5,447 nt of DNA from JBCCMA01 sp039026595 (lineage in GTDB: Bacteria > Pseudomonadota > Gammaproteobacteria > Steroidobacterales > JBCCMA01). Below, piece by piece: positions 1 through 5,447 of this stretch. Each line of letters starts with the position of its first letter. Within the stretch, counting starts at the first letter, position 1. A model generated the notes under the pieces. That model worked only from the letters and a program-made list of their open reading frames with translations, was not told the DNA's origin and ran no database searches. Where the stretch lies: contig JBCCMA010000184.1 of NCBI GenBank assembly GCA_039026595.1, positions 1 to 5,447 on the forward strand, read 5' to 3'. The position numbers and the translations under genes were made by a program.

Positions 1-33
1 CCGGCAACCTTGTTCTCAGGGACAGCTGGCCGG
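1..33. other. Inverted 33-base segment of acs bounded by ccggc/gccgg; probable chimera
   Basis: Read on the plus strand from base 3, this stretch encodes GNLVLRDSWP, the Acs segment that should follow ...ELSGAASG. The acs gene itself is on the minus strand, where the preceding residues end at base 29. The segment is therefore reversed relative to the gene. Its ends are ccggc (1-5) and gccgg (29-33), complementary five-base arms where a strand switch could occur. The length is 33, a multiple of three, so no stop appears in the false frame. The visible evidence is strong for inversion. Its cause, an amplification or assembly fold-back as opposed to a true inversion, is inferred. Confidence 0.85.
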
Positions 34-1408
34 ATGCCGCGCCCGACAGTTCATTGCCGTCGCCGTCGACAAGCGCGGGCTGCACGCCGAAAAACGGCCG
101 GGTGGCCGAGCCCGGCTTAAGCGTAGTGGCCCCGGGTAAGGGCGTGATCAGCGCGGCTCCGGTTTCGGTCTGCCACCACGTATCGACAATTGGGCAGCGT
201 CCCTCGCCAACCACCTCGTGGTACCAGGTCCACGCTTCAGGATTGATTGGCTCGCCGACCGTACCCAGCAAACGCAATGACGCGCGAGACGTCGCCTTGA
301 CGGGTGCATCGCCCGCCTGCATCAGCGCACGAATCGCCGTCGGTGCGGTGTAGCACACGCTAATGCTGTGCTTGTCGCACACCTGCCAGATACGACTGGC
401 ATCCGGATAGTTGGGCACGCCTTCGAACATCACGGTGGTGGCACCATTGGCCAGCGGACCGTAAACGATGTAGCTGTGTCCGGTGACCCAGCCCACATCC
501 GCCGTGCACCAGTAAATGTCCCCCGGCTTGTAGTTGAAGATGTACTCGTGCGTCAAAGACGCATAGACGAGGTAACCGCCGCTGGTGTGCAGCACACCCT
601 TCGGCGTGCCGGTGGAGCCCGACGTATACAAAATAAATAGCGGGTCCTCCGCGTTCATCTTCTCTGCAGGACAATCGTCACTTACGGTCGCGGCCGCCTC
701 GTGGTACCACACGTCACGCCCGTCCTGCATGACCGTATCCTCACCGGTATGGCGGACAACCAGAACCGTTTCCAGCATATCCACACCGTCGAGCCTGGCG
801 GCGGCATCGACATTTTCCTTGAGGGCCACCGGACGACCACCGCGCCGACCGCCGTCGGCTGTGATCACCAGTCGGGATGCGCAGTCCTTGATCCGACCAG
901 CCAGCGCTTCCGGGGAAAATCCGCCGAACACCACCGAGTGCACTGCCCCAATACGCGCGCAGGCGAGCATCGATACGGCGGCCTCGGGAATCATCGGCAT
1001 GTAGATGGTCACGCGGTCGCCCTTGCCAACGCCCTGCGCTTTGAGGACGTTTGCGAAGCGACTCACTTGTTCGTGCAGTTCACCGTATGTGATCGTGCGA
1101 TGCGTATCGGGCTCATCACCCTCCCAGATAATCGCAATATCGTCGCGGCGCGTGGCCAGATGGCGGTCCACGCAGTTGAAACAGACATTGAGCTCACCGT
1201 CCTCGTACCAGCGAATGTGAAGGTCGTCGCGCGCGAACGACACGTCCTTGATCTTCGTGTAGGGCGTGAACCAGTCAAGTCGCTTGCCGTGCTCGCCCCA
1301 GAACGACTCGTTGTCTTCGATGGACCGCGCGTAAAGGGCGTCGTAGCCCGCCTTGTCGATCAGGCCGTGCGCTTTGAAATAATCATTAACGGGAAAAGTA
1401 CTGGACAT
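1..1408 (-). CDS. acs: Acetyl-CoA synthetase (AMP-forming), 5' part; C-terminus outside window
   Basis: Cytoplasmic enzyme that activates acetate with ATP to acetyl-AMP and then forms acetyl-CoA, feeding acetate into central metabolism. I translated the minus strand from the ATG at 1408: the frame is open to the window edge. The N-terminal region (MSSTFPVNDYFKAHGLID) and the whole adenylate-forming domain match the family. Visible motifs are WYEDGELN near residue 70, the P-loop YTSGSTGTPKG at residues 261-271, GDIYWCTADVGWVTGHSY around 305-322, and WWQTETG at 411-417. The family is about 650 residues, so roughly 190 are missing, including the C-terminal subdomain with the acetylated catalytic lysine. 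Start choice: CAGGAG lies 10 bases before the ATG and there is no better upstream start. Odd: from codon 461 (base 28 downward) the frame reads QLSLRTRLP instead of the expected NLVLRDSWP, because bases 1-33 are inverted. Identity is very secure up to residue 460. Confidence 0.96.
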   Translation of the reverse strand, partial: MSSTFPVNDYFKAHGLIDKAGYDALYARSIEDNESFWGEHGKRLDWFTPYTKIKDVSFARDDLHIRWYEDGELNVCFNCVDRHLATRRDDIAIIWEGDEPDTHRTITYGELHEQVSRFANVLKAQGVGKGDRVTIYMPMIPEAAVSMLACARIGAVHSVVFGGFSPEALAGRIKDCASRLVITADGGRRGGRPVALKENVDAAARLDGVDMLETVLVVRHTGEDTVMQDGRDVWYHEAAATVSDDCPAEKMNAEDPLFILYTSGSTGTPKGVLHTSGGYLVYASLTHEYIFNYKPGDIYWCTADVGWVTGHSYIVYGPLANGATTVMFEGVPNYPDASRIWQVCDKHSISVCYTAPTAIRALMQAGDAPVKATSRASLRLLGTVGEPINPEAWTWYHEVVGEGRCPIVDTWWQTETGAALITPLPGATTLKPGSATRPFFGVQPALVDGDGNELSGAASGQLSLRTRLP

Positions 1409-1424
1409 ACGTCGTGCGCTCCTG
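1409..1424 (-). promoter_or_regulatory. acs ribosome binding site region
   Basis: On the minus strand CAGGAG is followed by ten bases and then the ATG of acs. The Shine-Dalgarno core is good and the spacing slightly long. No convincing sigma-70 promoter is visible in the 91-base gap between the ligase stop and acs, so the acs promoter may lie inside the ligase gene or be of an activator-dependent type I cannot recognise. Confidence 0.55.
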
Positions 1425-1439
1425 ACGGGCGAGGGGGAA

Positions 1440-1466
1440 GGCGTCGCAGAGCGTATTCTGCACGCC
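1440..1466 (-). terminator. Hairpin downstream of the YbdK-like gene; possible weak terminator
   Basis: Arms ggcgt-c-gcaga (1440-1450) and tctgcacgcc (1457-1466) pair over ten bases with a single bulged base (1445) and a six-base loop. It lies 34 bases past the stop codon of the ligase gene and 32 bases before the acs start. On the minus strand it is followed by TTCCCCCTC rather than a run of T, so it is not a canonical Rho-independent terminator. It could be a weak terminator, an mRNA-stabilising stem, or part of the acs leader. Confidence 0.35.
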
Positions 1467-1497
1467 CGGTGCGGTCGGCGGCCAGTGGGCCCGGGCG
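1463..1497 (-). repeat. GC-rich inverted repeat overlapping the neighbouring hairpin
   Basis: Seven-base arms cgcccgg (1463-1469) and ccgggcg (1491-1497) flank a 21-base loop directly after the ligase stop codon. The left arm shares bases 1463-1466 with the hairpin at 1440-1466, so the two cannot form together. In GC-rich sequence a seven-base pair of arms can occur by chance, so this is only suggestive. Confidence 0.3.
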
Positions 1498-1499
1498 CG

Positions 1500-2651
1500 T
1501 CAGAGATTCAGACGCGTGTGGGCAATCAGCATGTCGACGACATCGCGCAGCGCCTCGTCGTGACTGCGACCCTCCGCGCGCGACCGTGCATAGCGCTCCC
1601 GCTGCTGTCTGGCGCTGTTACCACGGCGCAGGATTTCCCGCGCATGTCGGACCTCCGCGGAACAGTTCAGCCGTTTGGCGTCCTCTTTGACCATCGACAG
1701 AATCTCGTCGAGCAGCTCGCGGTAAGGCAGGATGCGCCGGCGGCCGAAATCGACCAGGCCTTCGTCACACCCGTAGCGCATGGCGCGCCAGCGGTTTTCC
1801 TGAATCAGCATCGGCAAATACTGGCGCCAGCGCATGTTTTGCTTGCGCAGCCGCCAGAGTGCACTCATGAGACACACGGTCAGCGCGGCGACACAGGCCG
1901 CATCGTCCACGCGGGTGCACACATCCGTGATCCGCATTTCGAGGGTCGGGTAGCGCGAGCTTGGGCGAACGTCCCACCAGATCTTTGAAGAATCCTGAAT
2001 CAGCCCGCTTTCGATCAGCATGTTCACATGCCGCTCCCACTCTCCAAAACTGTTAAAGCGCTCGGGCAATCGGGTGCGCGGCATGCCGTCAAACACGGTC
2101 AGACGATACGAATTCAGGCCGGTATCACCGCCACTCCAGAATGGCGAGGAGCAACTGAGCGCAAGCAGGTGCGGCAGAAAGTAGGAGAACTGATTCATCA
2201 GATCGATGCGCAGTTCATCACTGTTCAGGCCCACATGGACGTGCATGCCGCAGATCAAAAGGCGTCGCGCCGAGGCTTGCATGTCCCGATTCAGATCGTG
2301 GTAGCGATCACGGTCTGTGTGTTTTTGCCGGTGCCAGTTCGCAATCGGGTGGGTCGACGCAGCAATCGGGGCGATTCCGTACTCTTCGGCCGTTGTGACG
2401 ATGCAGCGGCGCAGCCGAGCCAAATCCTCGCGCGCCTCGCTGATGGTGTTGCAGACTTTGGTGCCCACTTCGATCTGCGCTCGAAGGAACTCGGGTGTGA
2501 TCTGCCCCGGCGCGCGCGCCTCACAACGCGCCAGCATTTCTTCAGGTGGCTCGCTGCAGACATCGCGCGTCTCGACGTCGACCAGCAGATACTCTTCTTC
2601 GATACCGACGCTGAACGCCGGCTCTTCATTATGCGCGGTGCCGCTCCCCAT
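1500..2651 (-). CDS. YbdK-type carboxylate-amine ligase (glutamate-cysteine ligase family 2)
   Basis: A 383-residue cytoplasmic member of the GCS2 family, whose E. coli relative YbdK is an ATP-dependent ligase with weak glutamate-cysteine ligase activity; the natural substrate is unsettled. Numbered from the ATG at 2657, visible motifs are VGIEEEYLLVD (17-27), QIEVGTKVC (61-69), STHPIANW (101-108), GMHVHVGL (137-144), KIWWDVRPS (225-233) and TLEMRITD (238-245). The acidic N-terminal motif, the HVHVG strand and the RPS...E.R segment match the ATP/Mg and substrate-binding core of this family; the length is typical. Start choice: two in-frame ATGs exist, at 2657 and 2651. The only Shine-Dalgarno, GGGGGA, abuts the first but lies six bases before the second, so 2651 is preferred. 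The gene overlaps the end of the upstream amidohydrolase gene by 23 bases, implying translational coupling. Family assignment is secure; the substrate is unknown. Confidence 0.93.
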   Translation of the reverse strand: MGSGTAHNEEPAFSVGIEEEYLLVDVETRDVCSEPPEEMLARCEARAPGQITPEFLRAQIEVGTKVCNTISEAREDLARLRRCIVTTAEEYGIAPIAASTHPIANWHRQKHTDRDRYHDLNRDMQASARRLLICGMHVHVGLNSDELRIDLMNQFSYFLPHLLALSCSSPFWSGGDTGLNSYRLTVFDGMPRTRLPERFNSFGEWERHVNMLIESGLIQDSSKIWWDVRPSSRYPTLEMRITDVCTRVDDAACVAALTVCLMSALWRLRKQNMRWRQYLPMLIQENRWRAMRYGCDEGLVDFGRRRILPYRELLDEILSMVKEDAKRLNCSAEVRHAREILRRGNSARQQRERYARSRAEGRSHDEALRDVVDMLIAHTRLNL

Positions 2652-3465
2652 GCTCATTCCCCCGTTTCTTGTAGAGCTCCGGCCGCTTGACCAGATCCCG
2701 CAGACCGTCGATCACCCGCTCTGCCCATTCGTCGTGTTGATGGCTTTCGAGCAACAGGTCCTGACGGATTTCGAGCGACACGCACGGACGGCCCTGCCGC
2801 TCTCCGTGGTGATCGATGGTGTAATCGGCCGGCATGCGCCCTGAGTAGGGCTCGTTGTCCCCGACGCAAAGCGACGCATCGAGCGCGAAATGGCGCAGAA
2901 GCGGTTCGGCAAACCGCGGGTCCTGATCCCAGAGCACACCGACGTGCCACGGCCGCTCGAAACCCGCCATCCGCGGCGTGAATGAATGGATCGCGACGAG
3001 ACCCGCCGCCGCGCCGTCGGCCTCGCGGCCACTGAGTGCCGCCGCCACCGCACGGTGATACGGCACGCGTATGGCCTCGACGCGGGCCTGTTTGTCGGCC
3101 TCCGACAAATTCTGGTTCCCGGGAACCACTGTGCCGTCGCTGACCGGCAGGAAAGACGATGGGTCAGCCAGGTAACGATTGCAGTCGATCACGAGACGGG
3201 AATAACGACAGTAGACAGCGCACAAGCCGAGCGCGTCGGCAACCCGCTGTGTGACCGCGTCGGCGCCGATGTCGTAAGCAATGTGTCGGGCCAACGCGTC
3301 GGAATCAAGTCCGAGGTTGTCGAGCGCACTCGGTACCGCGTTGCTCGAATGGTCGCAGAGCAGTACGAGAGGATGGTCGGAATCCGGATTCTGGACGGTG
3401 AACGGCGGACCGTCTTGTGGGCCGAGCAGCGAGCCGGGCGCCGTGGAAACGGGGGGAGCGTACAA
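2629..3465 (-). CDS. N-formylglutamate amidohydrolase family protein
   Basis: The FGase family hydrolyses N-formyl-L-glutamate in the last step of one histidine degradation route; this subgroup is usually only called a predicted N-formylglutamate amidohydrolase, and no histidine-utilisation gene is nearby. About 278 residues, the usual size. Motifs, numbered from this start: DHSSN (38-42), DIGAD (65-69), SRLVIDCNR (89-97), HSFTPR (160-165), DNEPYSG (203-209), YTIDHHGE (215-222) and LEIRQDLL (231-238). The His, Asp and Glu residues in these motifs are the likely metal and substrate ligands. No signal peptide or membrane segment is visible, so it is cytoplasmic. Start choice: no ATG precedes the domain. 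TTG at 3465 has TGGAGG four bases upstream, whereas TTG at 3480 has no ribosome binding site. It ends inside the start of the ligase gene, suggesting a common substrate. The true substrate is uncertain. Confidence 0.92.
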   Translation of the reverse strand: MYAPPVSTAPGSLLGPQDGPPFTVQNPDSDHPLVLLCDHSSNAVPSALDNLGLDSDALARHIAYDIGADAVTQRVADALGLCAVYCRYSRLVIDCNRYLADPSSFLPVSDGTVVPGNQNLSEADKQARVEAIRVPYHRAVAAALSGREADGAAAGLVAIHSFTPRMAGFERPWHVGVLWDQDPRFAEPLLRHFALDASLCVGDNEPYSGRMPADYTIDHHGERQGRPCVSLEIRQDLLLESHQHDEWAERVIDGLRDLVKRPELYKKRGNEHGERHRA

Positions 3466-3475
3466 AGTGCCTCCA
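3466..3475 (-). promoter_or_regulatory. Ribosome binding site deciding a TTG start
   Basis: TGGAGG on the minus strand (3475-3470) sits four bases before TTG at 3465. It is the strongest Shine-Dalgarno match in this gap and is out of position for the alternative TTG at 3480, which lies upstream of it. This supports a rare TTG start for the amidohydrolase. Confidence 0.6.
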
Positions 3476-3486
3476 GGCAAGTCAGG

Positions 3487-3533
3487 TCAGGCGCCGGTCC
3501 CGCAGTGCAAACGCCACGGCCGGCTCAGGCGCC
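3487..3533. repeat. Pair of 9-base direct repeats between c-di-GMP and amidohydrolase genes
   Basis: tcaggcgcc occurs at 3487-3495 and again at 3525-3533, 38 bases apart start to start, in the 86-base gap between the stop of the PAS-GGDEF-EAL gene and the TTG start of the amidohydrolase. No clear promoter or terminator is seen here. They could be a tandem operator or a chance match in GC-rich DNA. Confidence 0.3.
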
Positions 3534-3551
3534 AACATGCCGTAAGTCCGC

Positions 3552-5297
3552 CTAGTCATCAAGCAGGGACGTGGCCACGTGCCGCCAGTGCGCGCGGAAG
3601 CCCTCGCGGTCACGCAGCCGGCGCGGTCGCTCGAAAAAATACCCCTGAGCAAAATCGATGCCCATTTCGCGGAGTGCGCGCGCGGTCTGCGCGTCCTCCA
3701 CCCGCTCGCCCACCGTTTGGATGCCCAGCGATTTCGCAATCTCGTGGAATGCCCTGACCATTGTGAAGCTGGCGGAATCGGCCAGAAGCCGTCTCACGAA
3801 GCGCCCATCCACCTTTAGGTAATCCACAGGCAAGTCCTGCAAATAGGCGAAAGAGGCCATGCCGGTACCGAAATCATCGAGCGAGAAGCGGCATCCTGAT
3901 TCACGCGCGCGCTCCATGAAGCGACGCACCGGAGCCAGTTGGCCCACTGCAGCCGTTTCGGTGACTTCGAAACAGAGCGTGTCGGGTTCGAGATCATGGC
4001 GTGTGATCAGGTCGATAACGTCACGTCGAAAGCGACTGTCGCGCAGAGATGTGCCCGAAAGATTGACGGACACCAAGTAAGGCTCGCCCTCACCCGGTCG
4101 CCACACCAGTTCACTCAATACCCGGCGCAGCGTCCAGCGATCGACCGCGCCCATGGCGTTGAAGCGCTCGGCCGCGGGAATAAACGCCGCGGGCATAACG
4201 CACTGGCCGGTTCGATCCACCATGCGCAGGAGCAATTCGTAGTGCGGACGCTCCGCATCCTGCTGCAGCGGCACAATCGGCTGGCGGAACAATTCGAAGC
4301 GATGCTCGTCGCACGCGCGCCGCACACGCCCGACCCATTCGATCTGTTCGTGCGCCGCGACGCTTGAGCGGTCGCCGTACACTTCGACGCGATCGCGTCC
4401 GCGATCTTTCGCCGCCGCGCAGGCCAGATCGGCCGCGCTCAGGGCTCGCTGCGGGGATCGGTCCACCGCGTCGAGCATAACGATGCCCACGCTGGCGGTA
4501 TGCGCGGAGCGGGCGGTCTGCGCAGCTGCGGCCGCGTCGTCAATCCGGTCTTGCCAGCGGGCCGCCAGATCGCAGGCTTCTTCACGGGTGCACACCGGGA
4601 TCAGACCGCCAAACTCGTCACCGCCCAGACGCGCCACCAGCGTATCTGCGCGCGTGTCCTCCACGAGCGCCTTCGCAACGACGCGAAGCACAGCGTCACC
4701 GACGTCATGGCCGCACGTGTCGTTGACCACTCGAAACTGGTCAAGGTCGAGGTAAATCAGCGCTCCCGGGCACGATGGCGTCCGCGGGCCCATGGCCAGA
4801 AGGCTTGAAAGTTGTCGAACGAACGCCTGGCGGTTCGCCAGTCCGGTCAGAGCGTCGTGCGACTGTTCATAGTTGAGAGACTGCAACCAACCCTGCTCGC
4901 CGCTGCGATCACGCAGGGTCAACGCCATACCGCCGTCCGCAAGTGTGCGGATTCTTAAAAGGACCGGTCGTGCGTGCCCGTCGGACGTCATAAGCGCGAC
5001 GGCGTGCTCAGACTTTCCTACATCGAGACCAACCAGGCCCTGCGCATCAAACAGGTAGGTGCCGTCGTCGGTGACGAGCGGCAGCAGGTCGCGGGCGTGC
5101 ACGGGACAGGCCGTGCGGGCGTTCAGGTGACAGAGTTCTCTGGCCGCTTCGTTCATATATCGAACGCGCCAGGCGGCGTCGGTGATCACCACGGAATCCG
5201 CGACCTGATCAAGAACGCGGGACGCGGACGGCTCCGTCAGGCCGTCGCGTCGGCGAACATCCGATTGTTCGGTCGGTGAACTCACACGGTCTCCCAT
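3552..5297 (-). CDS. PAS-GGDEF-EAL cyclic di-GMP synthase/phosphodiesterase
   Basis: A 581-residue soluble signalling protein that should make c-di-GMP from two GTP (GGDEF) and hydrolyse it to pGpG (EAL). A PAS-like sensor spans about 24-132 (DQVADSVVITD...YMNEAARE). The GGDEF domain spans about 140-310: HDALTGLANR at 147-156, metal-binding Asp in DLDQF (184-188), and signature GGDEF at 225-229. The product-inhibition RxxD motif is not canonical: the expected place reads RADT (216-219). The EAL domain spans about 320-575: ELL replaces EAL at 354-356 with the Glu kept. Also present are N412, FEVTE (443-447), DDFGTG (474-479), K495, TVGERVE (528-534) and AQGY (550-553). All usual catalytic and metal ligands appear intact, so both activities are plausible, with PAS deciding the balance. 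No membrane segment is seen. ATG at 5297 lacks a Shine-Dalgarno; GTG at 5285 has TGGGAG five bases upstream and is an equally good start. Confidence 0.94.
   Translation of the reverse strand: MGDRVSSPTEQSDVRRRDGLTEPSASRVLDQVADSVVITDAAWRVRYMNEAARELCHLNARTACPVHARDLLPLVTDDGTYLFDAQGLVGLDVGKSEHAVALMTSDGHARPVLLRIRTLADGGMALTLRDRSGEQGWLQSLNYEQSHDALTGLANRQAFVRQLSSLLAMGPRTPSCPGALIYLDLDQFRVVNDTCGHDVGDAVLRVVAKALVEDTRADTLVARLGGDEFGGLIPVCTREEACDLAARWQDRIDDAAAAAQTARSAHTASVGIVMLDAVDRSPQRALSAADLACAAAKDRGRDRVEVYGDRSSVAAHEQIEWVGRVRRACDEHRFELFRQPIVPLQQDAERPHYELLLRMVDRTGQCVMPAAFIPAAERFNAMGAVDRWTLRRVLSELVWRPGEGEPYLVSVNLSGTSLRDSRFRRDVIDLITRHDLEPDTLCFEVTETAAVGQLAPVRRFMERARESGCRFSLDDFGTGMASFAYLQDLPVDYLKVDGRFVRRLLADSASFTMVRAFHEIAKSLGIQTVGERVEDAQTARALREMGIDFAQGYFFERPRRLRDREGFRAHWRHVATSLLDD
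5286..5296 (-). promoter_or_regulatory. Ribosome binding site favouring a GTG start four codons in
   Basis: On the minus strand TGGGAG (5296-5291) is followed by five bases and then GTG at 5285. The upstream ATG at 5297 has only AGGA about 16 bases away, too far. Translation may thus begin at 5285, which would shorten the PAS-GGDEF-EAL protein by four residues without touching any domain. Confidence 0.45.
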
Positions 5298-5343
5298 CAG
5301 TGTGGCGGAAGCGTCCTGTCGCCGCCGACACCCGCATTCGCCC

Positions 5344-5361
5344 TTGGGAAAAAAATCCCAA
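5344..5361. promoter_or_regulatory. Perfect palindrome TTGGGA-N6-TCCCAA in the leader
   Basis: Arms ttggga (5344-5349) and tcccaa (5356-5361) flank six A on the plus strand (six T on the minus). It lies about 6 to 23 bases after the predicted transcription start of the PAS-GGDEF-EAL gene. The position suits a repressor operator. An mRNA stem with a U6 loop is an alternative. I do not recognise a regulator for this sequence. Confidence 0.45.
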
Positions 5362-5407
5362 AGCGTGATCCAAGTCTAGGGAGCCCTTGAAAAACGCAGC
5401 GTGATCC
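5362..5407. repeat. Direct repeat of agcgtgatcc in the leader
   Basis: agcgtgatcc occurs at 5362-5371 and 5398-5407, 36 bases apart start to start. The second copy forms one half of the CRP-like site. The first carries only the half-site cgtga, with no matching partner arm, and lies right at the predicted transcription start. It may be a second weak contact for the same regulator or a chance duplication. Confidence 0.4.
5373..5378 (-). promoter_or_regulatory. Candidate -10 element of a class II CRP-type promoter
   Basis: TAGACT on the minus strand matches four of six bases of TATAAT. If its first base is -12, transcription starts near 5366 on an A. The centre of the CRP-like site (5407.5) is then at -41.5, the standard class II distance, where the activator overlaps the -35 region. 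No good -35 hexamer is seen, as expected for such promoters. The leader would be about 69 bases. The spacing is measured; the promoter is inferred. Confidence 0.45.
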
Positions 5408-5415
5408 CCATCACA
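5400..5415. promoter_or_regulatory. CRP/Vfr/Clp-type activator site
   Basis: On the minus strand the sequence is TGTGA-TGGGGA-TCACG, nine of ten conserved bases of the CRP consensus TGTGA-N6-TCACA. It lies 102 bases upstream of the ATG of the PAS-GGDEF-EAL gene. CRP-family proteins (CRP, Vfr, Clp) bind this consensus, and xanthomonad Clp is itself sensitive to c-di-GMP, which would make a feedback loop possible. Which regulator acts here is unknown. Confidence 0.6.
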
Positions 5416-5418
5416 GAT

Positions 5419-5436
5419 TGCGGCGCAGAGGCCGCA
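5419..5436. repeat. Six-base inverted repeat at the right edge
   Basis: tgcggc (5419-5424) and gccgca (5431-5436) flank a six-base loop just upstream of the CRP-like site. There is no T-run on either side, so it is not a clear terminator. It may close off an upstream transcription unit that lies beyond the window. The last bases to 5447 show no coding start I can support. Confidence 0.3.
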
Positions 5437-5447
5437 GCAAGAGGGAA

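Noticed and set aside
1..33. Frameshift or premature divergence as the explanation for the odd Acs tail
   Set aside because: No shift of frame on the minus strand restores the expected residues; only reading the opposite strand does, so the change is an inversion and not an indel.
1..33. Recombinase-driven phase-variation switch
   Set aside because: The arms are only five bases, no invertase gene is in view, and the gene is a housekeeping enzyme, so an artefact is far more likely.
1409..1499. Sigma-54 promoter for acs around TGG...GC
   Set aside because: The spacing between GG and GC elements is nine rather than ten bases and the flanking consensus bases are poor.
701..1690. Long plus-strand open frame of 329 codons opposite acs
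   Set aside because: It is antisense to a clearly recognisable acetyl-CoA synthetase, its translation is arginine/histidine-rich without a recognisable domain, and it runs across the gap and into the ligase gene. It is a typical GC-rich shadow frame.
2028..2690. Plus-strand open frame of 220 codons opposite the YbdK-like gene
   Set aside because: It is fully antisense to a gene with clear family motifs, with no recognisable protein features and no good ribosome binding site.
2986..3555. Plus-strand open frame of 189 codons opposite the amidohydrolase
   Set aside because: Antisense shadow of a conserved enzyme gene; the translation has no domain signature.
5419..5447. Rho-independent terminator of an upstream gene
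   Set aside because: The stem is only six pairs and no T-run follows on either strand.

Overview
The window is a GC-rich, tightly packed piece of a bacterial chromosome. All four protein genes lie on the minus strand, so transcription runs from right to left. The acetyl-CoA synthetase closely resembles the E. coli enzyme, and there is a near-consensus CRP-type site at the right edge. Together with the gene types, this suggests a proteobacterium, most likely a gammaproteobacterium. That placement is inference, and a betaproteobacterium is not excluded. I see no rRNA, tRNA, CRISPR array, transposase or phage gene.

Layout from right to left (5' to 3' on the minus strand): (1) 5298-5447 is a non-coding leader. 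It holds a CRP-like site (5400-5415), a -10-like hexamer exactly placed for a class II CRP promoter, and a perfect TTGGGA-N6-TCCCAA palindrome just downstream of the predicted start of transcription. (2) 3552-5297 encodes a soluble PAS-GGDEF-EAL protein with intact catalytic motifs for both making and degrading cyclic di-GMP. (3) 2629-3465 encodes an N-formylglutamate amidohydrolase-family protein, probably started by TTG behind a strong Shine-Dalgarno sequence. (4) 1500-2651 encodes a YbdK-type carboxylate-amine ligase (GCS2 family), whose start overlaps the end of the amidohydrolase gene. (5) 1-1408 is the first ~460 codons of acs, acetyl-CoA synthetase, cut off by the window edge.

How they fit together: the amidohydrolase and the ligase are very likely co-translated. 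One family hydrolyses an amide on an acidic amino acid and the other forms an amide or peptide bond to a carboxylate, so they may act on the same unknown gamma-glutamyl-like or N-acyl metabolite. The c-di-GMP gene has its own candidate promoter and may be read through into the pair. acs is separated from the pair by 91 bases containing GC-rich hairpins and is probably a separate unit.

The most notable anomaly is at the extreme left edge. Bases 1-33 are in inverted orientation relative to the acs reading frame: they spell the expected next Acs residues (GNLVLRDSWP) on the plus strand and are bounded by ccggc/gccgg. This looks like an inverted chimera or contig-end fold-back artefact rather than biology, though a real 33-base inversion cannot be excluded from this window. 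I did not find a clearly new biological system here. The best biological leads are the overlapping amidohydrolase/ligase pair and the CRP-type promoter in front of the c-di-GMP enzyme.
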